A stretch of DNA of 64,000 nucleotides from Bacteroidaceae bacterium (lineage in GTDB: Bacteria > Bacteroidota > Bacteroidia > Bacteroidales > Bacteroidaceae): positions 1 through 64,000 of the forward strand of contig JAFTYP010000023.1 of assembly GCA_017461345.1 (NCBI GenBank). The letters are read 5' to 3'. Positions 1 to 8,104 of this stretch are shown here, piece after piece. Within the stretch, counting starts at the first letter, position 1. The number at the start of each line of letters is the position of its first letter. The notes beneath the pieces are model-generated. The model saw only the letters and a list, made by a program, of their open reading frames with translations. It did no database searches and had not been told where the DNA came from. Both the position numbers and the translations under genes were made by a program.

Positions 1-46
1 ACAATCTCTCCTAAGAACACATTAATTATTTATACGTTATACGTGA

Positions 47-86
47 ATACCCGCGTGTAAAAGGACAGTCCTTTGCACGCGGGTAT
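47..86. terminator. GC-rich hairpin at the left edge
   Basis: An 11-bp outer stem (positions 47-57 with 76-86) encloses a second stem of AAAGGAC with GTCCTTT. It probably ends a gene lying left of the window. No strong T run follows, so it could instead be a leader structure of the gene starting at 139. The rest of 1-138 is AT-rich and holds no clear promoter. Confidence 0.5.
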
Positions 87-138
87 GTTGTTATATTGAA
101 TTTTTATATAGCATCAATAATAATAAAAAGACAGACTT

Positions 139-1443
139 ATGAAATTGAAAAGTTTTTTGACAGTATTGCTTCTCCTCTTTGTGGGGCTGCAAACAACATG
201 GGCGCAGGCATTCCGCGTCTATCAGAGTGATGGCACGTTGTTTCAGTTCAGTTTGAAGACGGACAGCATTGTGTTCGACAACGGTTTGAGTGGCGACGAA
301 GTATTTGGTCCTTTCACTCCGGTCAATTTCTGTATTGCAAAGACATGGTACAAGTCTAAGACAGAGACCATGACATTTAATGCCGACGGTACAACAGACT
401 ACATGGCGGGAGCTACCTACGAGTTTATGCCCTATCAGGGCAATATCATTATCTACAATGCCTCGAATGTTCCGATGAGTATTCTCAAGGTCTATAAGTT
501 GACATCGGAAGTAATGATAGTGGGTAAGCCTGGTAGTGACGATATCAGCGTTTGGAGTATTGACAAACCAGTATATCTTGTAAAGGACATCCAGTTGAGT
601 GAGACGTCAATTTTTCTTTCCCTGAACGAGACGCATCGTCTTACGGCAACGGTTCTGCCCACTGATGCGGACAATCCTGCAGTTGCTTGGACAAGCAGCA
701 ATGCCGATGTTGCAACGGTCATCAATGGCCTTGTTGTGGCAATAGCCACCGGCACTTGCACGATTACATGCTCCGCAACAGACGGTAGTGGTATAAAAGC
801 CGAATGTAAGGTAACAGTTTTCGAAGAAGACAATTCAGGCACGATTGATGGTAGAGATTATGTTGACCTTGGTTTACCGTCCGGCACATTGTGGGCAACG
901 TGTAATGTTGGTGCCAACAGTCCCGAGGAATATGGTGATTACTTCGCTTGGGGTGAGACAAACCCTAAGAGTGATTACAGTTGGAGTACCTATAAGTACT
1001 GTAAAGGTTCAGCCTCTACAATGATAACGAAGTACTGCACAAACAGTAGTTACGGCGCCGTTGACAACAAGACCGAACTCGAACCATCTGACGATGCTGC
1101 CACAGTGAACTGGGGCAGCGAATGGCAGATGCCGAGCCGTGAACAGTGCGCAGAACTCATCAATAGTAGTTACACGACGACTACATGGACTACTTTTAAT
1201 GGTGTTTATGGTAGAAAGATAACAAGCAATAGCAATGGCAATAGTATTTTTTTGCCTGCTGCTGGTTATCGCTACGATACGAGCCTCTACAATGCAGGTG
1301 GCAGCGGCAGCTATTGGTCGCGTTCGCTATATGAGAGCTACAGCAACTACGCTTACTACCTGGACTTCGTTTCCAGCGATGTCAGCACGATCAGCGGCCG
1401 CTGCTACGGCCGAAGCGTTCGCCCCGTCCGTGTGAAGAAGTAA
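139..1443 (+). CDS. Exported protein with Ig-like (BIG2) and FISUMP-type domains
   Basis: 434 residues. An N-terminal signal peptide is visible (Lys-rich start, Leu-rich core, cleavage near TTWAQA). Residues about 150-228 form a bacterial Ig-like domain (LSLNETHRL, then TWTSSNADVATV-like and CTITCSATDGSG motifs). Residues about 235-434 match the Fibrobacter-succinogenes-major-paralogue type domain common in Bacteroidetes surface proteins (YVDLGLPSGTLWATCN, FAWGE, WQMPS, LPAAGYR, YWS, and a final VRPVRV). No catalytic motif is seen; the role is probably at the cell surface. It lacks the GQR/GKK tail found on other exported proteins here. The domain family is a confident call; the function is unknown. 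Confidence 0.8.
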   Translation: MKLKSFLTVLLLLFVGLQTTWAQAFRVYQSDGTLFQFSLKTDSIVFDNGLSGDEVFGPFTPVNFCIAKTWYKSKTETMTFNADGTTDYMAGATYEFMPYQGNIIIYNASNVPMSILKVYKLTSEVMIVGKPGSDDISVWSIDKPVYLVKDIQLSETSIFLSLNETHRLTATVLPTDADNPAVAWTSSNADVATVINGLVVAIATGTCTITCSATDGSGIKAECKVTVFEEDNSGTIDGRDYVDLGLPSGTLWATCNVGANSPEEYGDYFAWGETNPKSDYSWSTYKYCKGSASTMITKYCTNSSYGAVDNKTELEPSDDAATVNWGSEWQMPSREQCAELINSSYTTTTWTTFNGVYGRKITSNSNGNSIFLPAAGYRYDTSLYNAGGSGSYWSRSLYESYSNYAYYLDFVSSDVSTISGRCYGRSVRPVRVKK

Positions 1444-1481
1444 GTTGCAATGTGTACCGTCCCAAGTCCTGCAGTCCTTCC

Positions 1482-1569
1482 GGCAAACTACACACGTGAA
1501 CTTGCCCAACTTCTCTGCAGTAAATGACAAACTTCTCTGCAGTAAATGGCAAAGTTCTCTTGTTGCCTG
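1482..1569. repeat. 22-bp tandem array, locus A (variant core)
   Basis: Four 22-bp units at 1482-1503, 1504-1525, 1526-1547 and 1548-1569. The two middle units share AACTTCTCTGCAGTAAAT. The first carries ACACGTGAACTT, close to the core seen at six other loci. The region between the preceding gene and L31 otherwise holds only the L31 promoter. Confidence 0.75.
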
Positions 1570-1641
1570 AATAATATATTGTTGCAATAGGGGCGCGGAT
1601 GTTCGTTTGAATGGACATAGCATCATTTCCTTTTGGAAAAA

Positions 1642-1673
1642 TTTGGTGCTTTAGAAAATATGTTGTACCTTTG
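1642..1673 (+). promoter_or_regulatory. Promoter of the L31 gene
   Basis: TTTG at 1642-1645, a 20-base spacer, and TACCTTTG at 1666-1673. This is the Bacteroidetes primary sigma consensus. It leaves a leader of roughly 70 bases before the ATG at 1749. Confidence 0.8.
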
Positions 1674-1748
1674 CGGCGCAAATTGGTATTAATCCGCCCC
1701 TTATCTACTTCCAGCGAAGGAAACTCGGGGGCACAAAAACAAAACAAA

Positions 1749-2000
1749 ATGAAAGAAGGACTTCATCCCGAAAACTATCGCCCCGTAGTGTTCAAGGACA
1801 TGAGCAATGGCGATATGTTCCTCAGCCGCTCTACGGCAAAGACAAACGACACCATCGAGTTCGAAGGCGAAACTTATCCCCTCTACAAGCTCGAAATCAG
1901 TAACACCTCTCACCCCTTCTACACCGGTAAGAGCAAGCTGGTTGACACCGCTGGTCGCGTAGATAAGTTCATGAGCCGCTACTCTCGCGCTAAGAAGTAA
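1749..2000 (+). CDS. rpmE2: 50S ribosomal protein L31 type B
   Basis: 83 residues, the normal size for a type B (Cys-free, zinc-independent) L31. It starts [15 protein letters not shown] and contains the family segments SHPFYTGK and a basic C-terminus. It belongs to the large ribosomal subunit. The frame stays open upstream to 1611, but the promoter at 1642-1673 and the family start both support the ATG at 1749. No zinc-binding CxxC paralogue is present in this window, so whether the strain has two L31 forms cannot be seen here. Confidence 0.95.
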   Translation: MKEGLHPENYRPVVFKDMSNGDMFLSRSTAKTNDTIEFEGETYPLYKLEISNTSHPFYTGKSKLVDTAGRVDKFMSRYSRAKK

Positions 2001-2042
2001 GAAGTACGCCCCTCTAAACTCCCGCCGAAAAGGGAGAAATAG

Positions 2043-3074
2043 ATGGTCATGAATAAAAAGAAATGTAACAAGAGGTGCAGACGCATTTGGCTGTCTGCAC
2101 CTCTTGTTACATTTCTCTACCTCGCCTATTGTAGCGACGGCAGCAGTGCTACGGCGACGCCTCCGCAGTCTAACCTGAATGCCAATGTCTGTCAGCCTTT
2201 GACGCTCTTCACAGAAAACACCACGCCTGCTGCTGTCCGCAGTTCGGCAATGTATGGTCTGGAGATTCCTTCGCTGCAGACGGGTACGGTTGACGCTTTT
2301 ATAGTCCACACCTTGCCGGATGGCGCATTGAACTATTGCATAGGTTACAACACAAGGCTCAAGGCGAATTGCTGGACGGCATATAAGTGGTACGAAGGCA
2401 ATTCGTCGAACGATGAGGTGTGGAAACGAGGAAGGTGGAGAAACGGGGAGTCCTTCAACGGCTATGGCGGCAGTGCCGACCCTTTCCAGCCCGACCCTGT
2501 CTTGCCAAAGAAACTGCGTACCCACACCAGCGACTACGGCAAGGGTTATCAGCGCGGGCACATACTGGGCAGTGCCGACCGACTCAATTCGAAGGAAGCA
2601 AACGGGCAGACCTTCTACCTGAGCAACATCCATCCGCAGTTGCCCAACTTCAACGAACAAGGCATCTGGTACAACCTGGAGCAGTTCCTCCGCAACAATT
2701 ACGACAAACCTTTTTTCCGCGACACATTATATATAGTCAAAGGCGGCACCATCTCAAAGGGTGACTACAAGAAGATAAAGGCAAGCGGAGCAGGTTATCT
2801 TGTTTGTCCCAAATACTTCTACATGGCCATTCTTGCATATTCCGGGAGGTACAGCAAGGCCAATGGTGGCTACAAGGCTATTGCCTTCTGGATGGAGCAC
2901 AAGGAAAACGACGACAAGGTCAGTGCGAAGTATGCCATCACCATCGACGAACTGGAGAAGCGGACCGGCATAGACTTCTTCTGCAACTTGCCCGACGAAA
3001 CAGAAGCCGCCGTTGAGAAGGAGACAAACCTCTCTTACTGGAAACTGAAACACTCACAGCATCTTTCCAAGTAG
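2043..3074 (+). CDS. Secreted DNA/RNA non-specific endonuclease (NUC1 family)
   Basis: 343 residues. The beta-beta-alpha-metal nuclease core lies at about residues 80-320. It has the active-site motif RGHILGSADR (His173 is the expected general base; this family usually has DRGH) and the metal-site region LSNIHPQLPNFNEQGIW (Asn202/Asn204 region). The basic N-terminus, the hydrophobic stretch and Cys30 after LAY suggest a lipoprotein signal, so it should act outside the cytoplasm, perhaps scavenging nucleic acids. Tyr before the Cys is unusual for a lipobox. The signal-peptide codons coincide with a perfect 24-bp hairpin (2059-2116). ATGs at 2043 and 2049 are both possible starts. It lies 42 bases after L31 and may be co-transcribed with it. 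Confidence 0.88.
   Translation: MVMNKKKCNKRCRRIWLSAPLVTFLYLAYCSDGSSATATPPQSNLNANVCQPLTLFTENTTPAAVRSSAMYGLEIPSLQTGTVDAFIVHTLPDGALNYCIGYNTRLKANCWTAYKWYEGNSSNDEVWKRGRWRNGESFNGYGGSADPFQPDPVLPKKLRTHTSDYGKGYQRGHILGSADRLNSKEANGQTFYLSNIHPQLPNFNEQGIWYNLEQFLRNNYDKPFFRDTLYIVKGGTISKGDYKKIKASGAGYLVCPKYFYMAILAYSGRYSKANGGYKAIAFWMEHKENDDKVSAKYAITIDELEKRTGIDFFCNLPDETEAAVEKETNLSYWKLKHSQHLSK
2059..2116. repeat. Perfect 24-bp inverted repeat inside the nuclease signal-peptide codons
   Basis: Arms at 2059-2082 and 2093-2116 are exact reverse complements with a 10-base loop. It lies about 60 bases after the L31 stop, so it could terminate L31 transcription. However, no T run follows, and the nuclease frame reads through it. 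Confidence 0.85.
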
Positions 3075-3103
3075 GGTGCTGCCATACACAAAGAAAGACG
3101 AAG

Positions 3104-3703
3104 ATGAATAAGCGTGTTCCAATAGTGATATTATTTCTTGCTCTTCTCCTTTCCGGAGTGGAACTCTTTGCCCAGACACGTATCCGTGATGTCTATGCCG
3201 CTGCCCCCGACAGCATCTTCCCACTTCTGACGAAGAACAACAGGCTCGACCAGATAGACTTCCGCGAGAACAATATGCAGGCTGTCGTGAAGAACCGTTT
3301 CGACGGCCATAGCGAACTGCTTATCCTTAACGACCGTTACTTACGGATGCGTCTTTCCGAACGTAGTGTAGTGGAGATGCGACTCATCACAGACAGCACA
3401 TTCTGCATGGTGCAGACATATAACGGTCCTGTGGCCGACAGTCGTGTACGCCTTTTCGACATCCAATGGAACGAGTTCCCACACGCCATTGAACGTCCGT
3501 CGGTAGATGAATTTCTGGATGAAGATATCGATATGGATGTACGCCTTGCCTTGCAGGCTCTGCCTCTCATAAAAGCCTCCCTGTCGGAAGAAAACGATTT
3601 CATCACGTGGCAGTTGCAGACAGGCGAATTAACCAAGGAGCAACGCCAAAAGGCAGAAGGCAAGGTTCGTGAGGTAAATCGGTTATTGTCCCAGCCAGAG
3701 TAG
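3104..3703 (+). CDS. DUF3256 family exported protein
   Basis: 199 residues with a signal peptide (MNKRVPIVILFLALLL, cleavage near LFAQ). The mature part matches DUF3256, a Bacteroidetes family recognised by the start RDVYAAAPDSIFPLLTKNNRLD followed by beta-strand-rich sequence. No enzyme motif is visible and the function is unknown. The gene follows the nuclease by 29 bases and may share its transcript. Its last 21 bases overlap the 3' end of the opposing EamA transporter gene, so the two transcripts must be complementary at their ends. Confidence 0.82.
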   Translation: MNKRVPIVILFLALLLSGVELFAQTRIRDVYAAAPDSIFPLLTKNNRLDQIDFRENNMQAVVKNRFDGHSELLILNDRYLRMRLSERSVVEMRLITDSTFCMVQTYNGPVADSRVRLFDIQWNEFPHAIERPSVDEFLDEDIDMDVRLALQALPLIKASLSEENDFITWQLQTGELTKEQRQKAEGKVREVNRLLSQPE

Positions 3704-4552
3704 GAACATACTCAGCAGCACAAGGGCAAGGTCGATGGCTTTGCTCTGCAAATTCTTTTCCTGAAAGAGGAGAGCACCAAGCAGGAAACTCACCAGCACA
3801 CTGCTCCGGCGCACCATACTCACCACACTTATCAAGGCACCGTCCAACGACAGGCTATAGAAATAAGCATAGTCTGCCAGGCTCAGGAATATACTGATGA
3901 GCAGAATACTCCAGCGCCATTGAAAGGGTGTACTCTTTTTCCTGCCCGGCCACCACAGCATAAGCAATATGACTCCCATGATGCCTGCCTGATAGAAGTT
4001 ATACCAGCATTGAACAGTCAGCCTGGGTAAGCCCAATCCGCCTTCTGTCGTCATCAGATATTTATCGTAGAGCCCACTGATTGCTCCCAATATGGCAGCA
4101 CCGGCAATGCAGAATATCCATCGGTTGTGTCTGAAGTCAATGCCTTCTTTCTTGCCGCTTCTGCTGAGCAGGCAGAAACTTAAGATGGCCAACATCACAC
4201 CAGCCCATTGCCAGAGGTTCAGCCTCTCGCCGAAGATGAGCAACGCTCCCAACAGCACAAGCATGGGGCGAGTGGCATTGATAGGGCCGACAATGGTGAT
4301 TGGCAGATGTTTGATGCCGATGTAGCCAAGCAGCCAACTGCTCAGCACAATGCATGCCTTCAGCAATATATAGCGTTGCACCTCCCAACCGCCAAAGGGC
4401 GTCTGGAATGCCAATGGTAGGAAGATAATCGAACAGAAAAGCGTGTTGAGAAACAGAATGGGAATAACGGCATTGCCTCGAAGGGAATACTTCTTACAGA
4501 CATCGTAGAAGCCCAGCAACGCTGCACTGAGAAAGGCGAGTACCAACCACAT
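3683..4552 (-). CDS. EamA/DMT-family membrane transporter
   Basis: 289 residues with about ten hydrophobic segments in two halves, as in the drug/metabolite transporter superfamily. The first half ends near GERLNLWQWAGVMLAILSF and the second near ALLFQEKNLQSKAIDLALVLL, the duplicated EamA signature. It lies in the inner membrane and the substrate cannot be told. It starts 33 bases after the end of truA on the same strand and is probably co-transcribed with it. Its 3' end overlaps the DUF3256 gene by 21 bases, tail to tail. Confidence 0.88.
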   Translation of the reverse strand: MWLVLAFLSAALLGFYDVCKKYSLRGNAVIPILFLNTLFCSIIFLPLAFQTPFGGWEVQRYILLKACIVLSSWLLGYIGIKHLPITIVGPINATRPMLVLLGALLIFGERLNLWQWAGVMLAILSFCLLSRSGKKEGIDFRHNRWIFCIAGAAILGAISGLYDKYLMTTEGGLGLPRLTVQCWYNFYQAGIMGVILLMLWWPGRKKSTPFQWRWSILLISIFLSLADYAYFYSLSLDGALISVVSMVRRSSVLVSFLLGALLFQEKNLQSKAIDLALVLLSMFLLWLGQ

Positions 4553-4585
4553 GGAGTCTTAGCAATTTTATTTAAGCCTTGCGAT

Positions 4586-5314
4586 TCAGTATTTTATATC
4601 TACGAGGAAGAGTGCCTTGCCAGGAACACTTTCGCCTGCACAACAGCGGTCTTTGGCTTCAATGATTTGCCTCACATCTTCAATGCCAATCTTACCTCTG
4701 CCCACTTCGACAAGTGTGCCGACAATGGCACGAACCATGTTGCGAAGGAAACGGTTGGCAGTGATTGTGAAGCGCCATTGCCCGGGTGAAACCTCTTCCC
4801 AGTATGCTTCGTGCAGGTCGCAGAGGTTTGTTTTCGTATCGGTATTGACCTTCGAGAAACTTGTAAAATCCTTATATTCGAGAATAATCTTTGCCGCTTC
4901 GTTCATCTTCTCGAAGTCAAGTGCAAACGGAATCTGCCAACTATATGTTTGCAGGAAAGGATTCTTCCCGATGTGGATAAAGTAGTGATAGGTTCGACGT
5001 GTGGCAGAGAAGCGTGCATGCAGTTCGTCGCTGACTTGCTTCACTTCCTGGACTGCAATGTCCGGTGGCAGAAGTTTATTGAGTTTGTACGTTAATTGCT
5101 TGCCATCGATATCTTCGTCCCAATCGAAGTGCGCTACCATCATCCTGGCATGAACCCCAGCATCTGTACGTCCGGCTCCCACCACTTCGACTGTCTGTCG
5201 TAACAGAGTGGACAGTGACTCTTGCAATCGTTGTTGAACACTGTCGCCGTTAGGCTGAATTTGCCAGCCGTGATAGTGCGTGCCGTCGTAGGAGAGTGTG
5301 ATAAAGTAACGCAT
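4586..5314 (-). CDS. truA: tRNA pseudouridine synthase A
   Basis: 242 residues. Converts uridines 38-40 of the tRNA anticodon arm to pseudouridine. The catalytic Asp lies in GAGRTDAGVHA, and the family start RYFITLSYDGTHYHGWQ is present. The frame can be extended to a GTG at 5347, but the ATG at 5314 gives the family N-terminus and lies clear of the inverted repeat at 5331-5374. No promoter is visible directly upstream, so expression may come from read-through past that hairpin from the TlpA-like gene. Confidence 0.95.
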   Translation of the reverse strand: MRYFITLSYDGTHYHGWQIQPNGDSVQQRLQESLSTLLRQTVEVVGAGRTDAGVHARMMVAHFDWDEDIDGKQLTYKLNKLLPPDIAVQEVKQVSDELHARFSATRRTYHYFIHIGKNPFLQTYSWQIPFALDFEKMNEAAKIILEYKDFTSFSKVNTDTKTNLCDLHEAYWEEVSPGQWRFTITANRFLRNMVRAIVGTLVEVGRGKIGIEDVRQIIEAKDRCCAGESVPGKALFLVDIKY

Positions 5315-5330
5315 ATCTGTAAGAAAAGAA

Positions 5331-5374
5331 TTAAGAAAGATATTCACAAAAGAGACTTGGAATATCTTTCTTAA
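5331..5374 (-). terminator. 15-bp inverted repeat between the TlpA-like gene and truA
   Basis: Arms 5331-5345 and 5360-5374 pair perfectly around a 14-base loop. Read on the minus strand it is followed by a T-rich stretch (TTCTTTTCTT), as in an intrinsic terminator, and it ends 17 bases before the truA ATG. It may set the level of read-through into truA. Confidence 0.6.
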
Positions 5375-5400
5375 CTCTATGTTTTCAACTTTTTAATTTT

Positions 5401-6510
5401 TTATTTGTCGAGGTATTCTGCCAAAGTCTTGCCAAGTTCTTCGCCACGAAGGTTAGCCTTGATAACCTTACCGTCGGGGCCATAAAGGATGGTTGCAGGG
5501 ATGCCTTTAATGTTATAAAGGTCGCTGGCTGCACATCCCCAACCCTTCAGGTCGCTGATTTGTGGCCATGTGATGCCAAGGTCTTGAACACCTTTTTCCC
5601 ATGCTTCCTTGTTGTCGTCGAAGGAGATACCTACAACTTCGAAACCTTTTTCACGATATTTCTCGTAGTTCTCCTTTACATTAGGCATTTCTGCACGGCA
5701 GGGACCGCACCAACTTGCCCAGAAGTCAACAAGCACATACTTGCCTTTTCCTACGTAGTCTGTGAGGTGGCATTCGTTATCGTTGAGGTCCTTGCCCACG
5801 AAATCGACAACAGGTGCTCCGGGGAGTTTGTTCTTTTCGCCACTGATTGACTTCAAAACAGGCTCCAGAACCTTGCAGTCTTTATATTTATAGTCTTTCA
5901 GGAACTCTTCCAAGAATTCAACACCTAAAGCATCGCCACCGGTACGCAGATAGAATACAGGAACGAGATTGTCTTTGTTTTCCAGAATTACTTGCTTTTC
6001 AACGTCGTTGATTGCCTTGGAAATTTCTTCGTGGCGTTTATCGAAACCCTGCATCATCTCGGCAGGAATGTCACCATTATATTTCTGATGTGCCTCGCCG
6101 TATTCTTCCATAAGTTGTTTCATCGGTTTTCCGGCAAGTTCTACACGCTCCATGGCTTCAACAAGTTTCATGTTGCTCTCAGAGCCTTTTGTTACTTCGC
6201 CTTTGCCTTCTTCATTAACTGTTATTTCGATAGGTTCGCCATCGATGATGACTGCACAAACAGGCTGGCGTCTGTCGGCACTACGGCCAATTGTTGCAAT
6301 AACGGGATCTAATGTATCGACGGCAAATGTAACAATGCTATCGGCAACCTGTCCTTCTGCAAGTATTTCCGCGCCAAACACGTTGTAAAGGAATGTGGGT
6401 TGTGGGTCGCCTAAATTGCCGGAAACTTTAATCACAGTCTCTGTTTGTGTTTCAGTACATGCTGTCATGCAGATGGCAGCAAGTATTGTCATGAATAGAT
6501 TTTTTTTCAT
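5401..6510 (-). CDS. TlpA/ResA-like thiol-disulfide oxidoreductase lipoprotein (DUF4369 N-domain)
   Basis: 369 residues. A lipoprotein signal ends at Cys18 (AAICMTAC). Residues about 24-130 resemble the DUF4369 domain that precedes many Bacteroidetes TlpA-like proteins. A helical linker follows, and residues about 230-369 form a thioredoxin fold with WCGPC (Cys268, Cys271) and the cis-Pro segment GIPATIL. It probably reduces or isomerises disulfides in the periplasm. The frame extends to 6561, but the promoter at 6551-6581 rules that out. The ATG at 6510 gives a proper signal peptide. Confidence 0.9.
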   Translation of the reverse strand: MKKNLFMTILAAICMTACTETQTETVIKVSGNLGDPQPTFLYNVFGAEILAEGQVADSIVTFAVDTLDPVIATIGRSADRRQPVCAVIIDGEPIEITVNEEGKGEVTKGSESNMKLVEAMERVELAGKPMKQLMEEYGEAHQKYNGDIPAEMMQGFDKRHEEISKAINDVEKQVILENKDNLVPVFYLRTGGDALGVEFLEEFLKDYKYKDCKVLEPVLKSISGEKNKLPGAPVVDFVGKDLNDNECHLTDYVGKGKYVLVDFWASWCGPCRAEMPNVKENYEKYREKGFEVVGISFDDNKEAWEKGVQDLGITWPQISDLKGWGCAASDLYNIKGIPATILYGPDGKVIKANLRGEELGKTLAEYLDK

Positions 6511-6550
6511 TGTTTTTTGTGTTAGTTGTTTAGAATCATTATCATTGGTG

Positions 6551-6581
6551 CAAAGATACATCTTCTTTTTGTATGTGCAAA
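6551..6581 (-). promoter_or_regulatory. Promoter of the TlpA-like gene
   Basis: On the minus strand: TTTG (6578-6581), a 19-base spacer, TATCTTTG (6551-6558). It predicts a leader of about 35 bases before the ATG at 6510. Confidence 0.8.
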
Positions 6582-6593
6582 ATGTTTAGACAT

Positions 6594-6633
6594 AAAAAGC
6601 CCTTGCAAGTTAATAATTGCTTGCAAGGACTTT
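6594..6633 (-). terminator. Terminator of the hexuronate operon
   Basis: Arms containing CCTTGCAAG and CTTGCAAGG flank a 10-base loop. On the minus strand the hairpin is followed by CTTTTT. It lies 20 bases after the uxaC stop. Confidence 0.75.
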
Positions 6634-6653
6634 GCAATATGGAGTTTTGATAG

Positions 6654-8057
6654 TTAGAAGCGGAAGTATCGTTTTGCGTTGTAATAGGAAATGTCCTCAA
6701 CCATTTGTTGTATGAATGGCATTTCTTCTGCCGGCAGTTTGCCGTCTTCTACGTCCTGGCCGATGAGGTTGCACATACAACGGCGGAAGTATTCGTGACG
6801 AGGGTAGGAGAGGAACGAACGACTGTCGGTCAGCATACCTACGAAACGGCTCAGGAGGCCCAGCACAGATAGGCAGTTCATTTGGCGCTCCATGCCGTCG
6901 AGTTGGTCGTTGAACCACCAGCCGCTGCCGAATTGTATCTTTCCGGCTTCAGGTCCTTCCTGGAAATTGCCAATCATGGTGGCAAGCATTTCGTTGTCGG
7001 AGGGATTGATGCAATAGAGAATAGTCTTGGCGAGGTTGCCTTCGCAGTCAAGTCTGTCGAGGAAACGCGACAGACTTTCGCTGGTGTTCCATGTGCCGAT
7101 GCTGTCGTAGCCGGTGTCCGGACCGAGTTGGCGGAACATACGTGTGTTGTTGTTTCGCATTGGGCCATAGTGGAATTGCTGTGTCCAACCTGCCTTTGCG
7201 TCCATTCTTCCATCTTCGAGCATGAGTGCTGAACGGAATTTGTTCACCTCGTCGGCTGTGGGTTGCTTTCCGTCCATTACTTTCCTGAAGATGGTGTTCA
7301 CTTCTGTTTCGGTGAAGTCGTCGGCATAGAATTCGTTGACACCGTGGTCGGAGAGGCGACAGCCAACGCTTGCAAAGAAGTCATGACGCTTTTGAAGTAC
7401 ATCGAGAAGGTCGGTGTAGGTCTGGATATCCTGCTTTGCAGTGCTACTCAGCTGTTCGATGTATGTTCGGTATGCAGTGGGATTGTCAATCGCCATTGCT
7501 TTGTCCGGACGCCATGTGGGCAGCACTTTTGTCTCGAAACCGCTGTTGCGAGTGGCAATGTGATGCTCCAATGTGTCGGCAGGGTCGTCGGTTGTGCAAA
7601 CAACTTCTACATTGTAGCGACGCATCAAACCACGTGCAGAGAATTCGGGGCGCTGTAGTTTCTCGTTACATTCCTCATAGATTTCGCGTGCTGTAGTGGC
7701 ATTCAGAATCTTGTTTATGCCGAAAGCCGTGCGCAGTTCGAGGTGTGTCCAGTGGTAAAGAGGGTTGCGCATGCAATAAGGCATCGTTTCTGCCCACTTC
7801 TGGAACTTCTCCCAGTCGCTGGCATTTCCTGTGATATACTTCTCTTCCACACCGTTGCTTCGCAGTGCACGCCACTTATAGTGGTCGCCTCCAAGCCAGA
7901 GTTCTGTGATGCCGGAAAAGCGATGATCTTCTGCGACTTCTTTGGGATTGAGGTGACAATGGTAGTCGATGATGGGCAGATGTGCTGCGTGGTTATGATA
8001 GAGAGCCTGTGCCGTTGGTGACTGCAACAGGAAATTCTCGTCCATGAATGTTTTCAT
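6654..8057 (-). CDS. uxaC: Uronate isomerase (glucuronate/galacturonate isomerase)
   Basis: 467 residues, the usual length. Interconverts D-glucuronate and D-fructuronate (and D-galacturonate and D-tagaturonate), the first cytoplasmic step of hexuronate breakdown. The amidohydrolase-type metal motif is seen in IDYHCHLNP near residue 30, followed by the family segments DHYKWRALRSNGV, TDDPADTLEHH and WRPDKAM, and GSGWWFNDQ near the C-terminus. It is the last gene of a four-gene operon, 41 bases after uxuA. The junction holds 7-bp tandem repeats. A terminator follows. Confidence 0.97.
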   Translation of the reverse strand: MKTFMDENFLLQSPTAQALYHNHAAHLPIIDYHCHLNPKEVAEDHRFSGITELWLGGDHYKWRALRSNGVEEKYITGNASDWEKFQKWAETMPYCMRNPLYHWTHLELRTAFGINKILNATTAREIYEECNEKLQRPEFSARGLMRRYNVEVVCTTDDPADTLEHHIATRNSGFETKVLPTWRPDKAMAIDNPTAYRTYIEQLSSTAKQDIQTYTDLLDVLQKRHDFFASVGCRLSDHGVNEFYADDFTETEVNTIFRKVMDGKQPTADEVNKFRSALMLEDGRMDAKAGWTQQFHYGPMRNNNTRMFRQLGPDTGYDSIGTWNTSESLSRFLDRLDCEGNLAKTILYCINPSDNEMLATMIGNFQEGPEAGKIQFGSGWWFNDQLDGMERQMNCLSVLGLLSRFVGMLTDSRSFLSYPRHEYFRRCMCNLIGQDVEDGKLPAEEMPFIQQMVEDISYYNAKRYFRF

Positions 8058-8072
8058 CTCGTCTGTTACTAT

Positions 8073-8104
8073 ATTTCTTAACTCTTAACTTTTAACTCTT
8101 AACT
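8073..8104. repeat. 7-bp tandem repeats at the uxuA-uxaC junction
   Basis: About four copies of CTTAACT (one reading TTTAACT) run from the spacer into the uxuA stop codon. Similar heptamers, in the other strand sense, occur inside the tail linkers of the genes ending at 60891 and 63730. Confidence 0.6.

Noticed and set aside
1611..1748. Longer N-terminus for L31
   Set aside because: The extension contains the promoter at 1642-1673 and is absent from the family.
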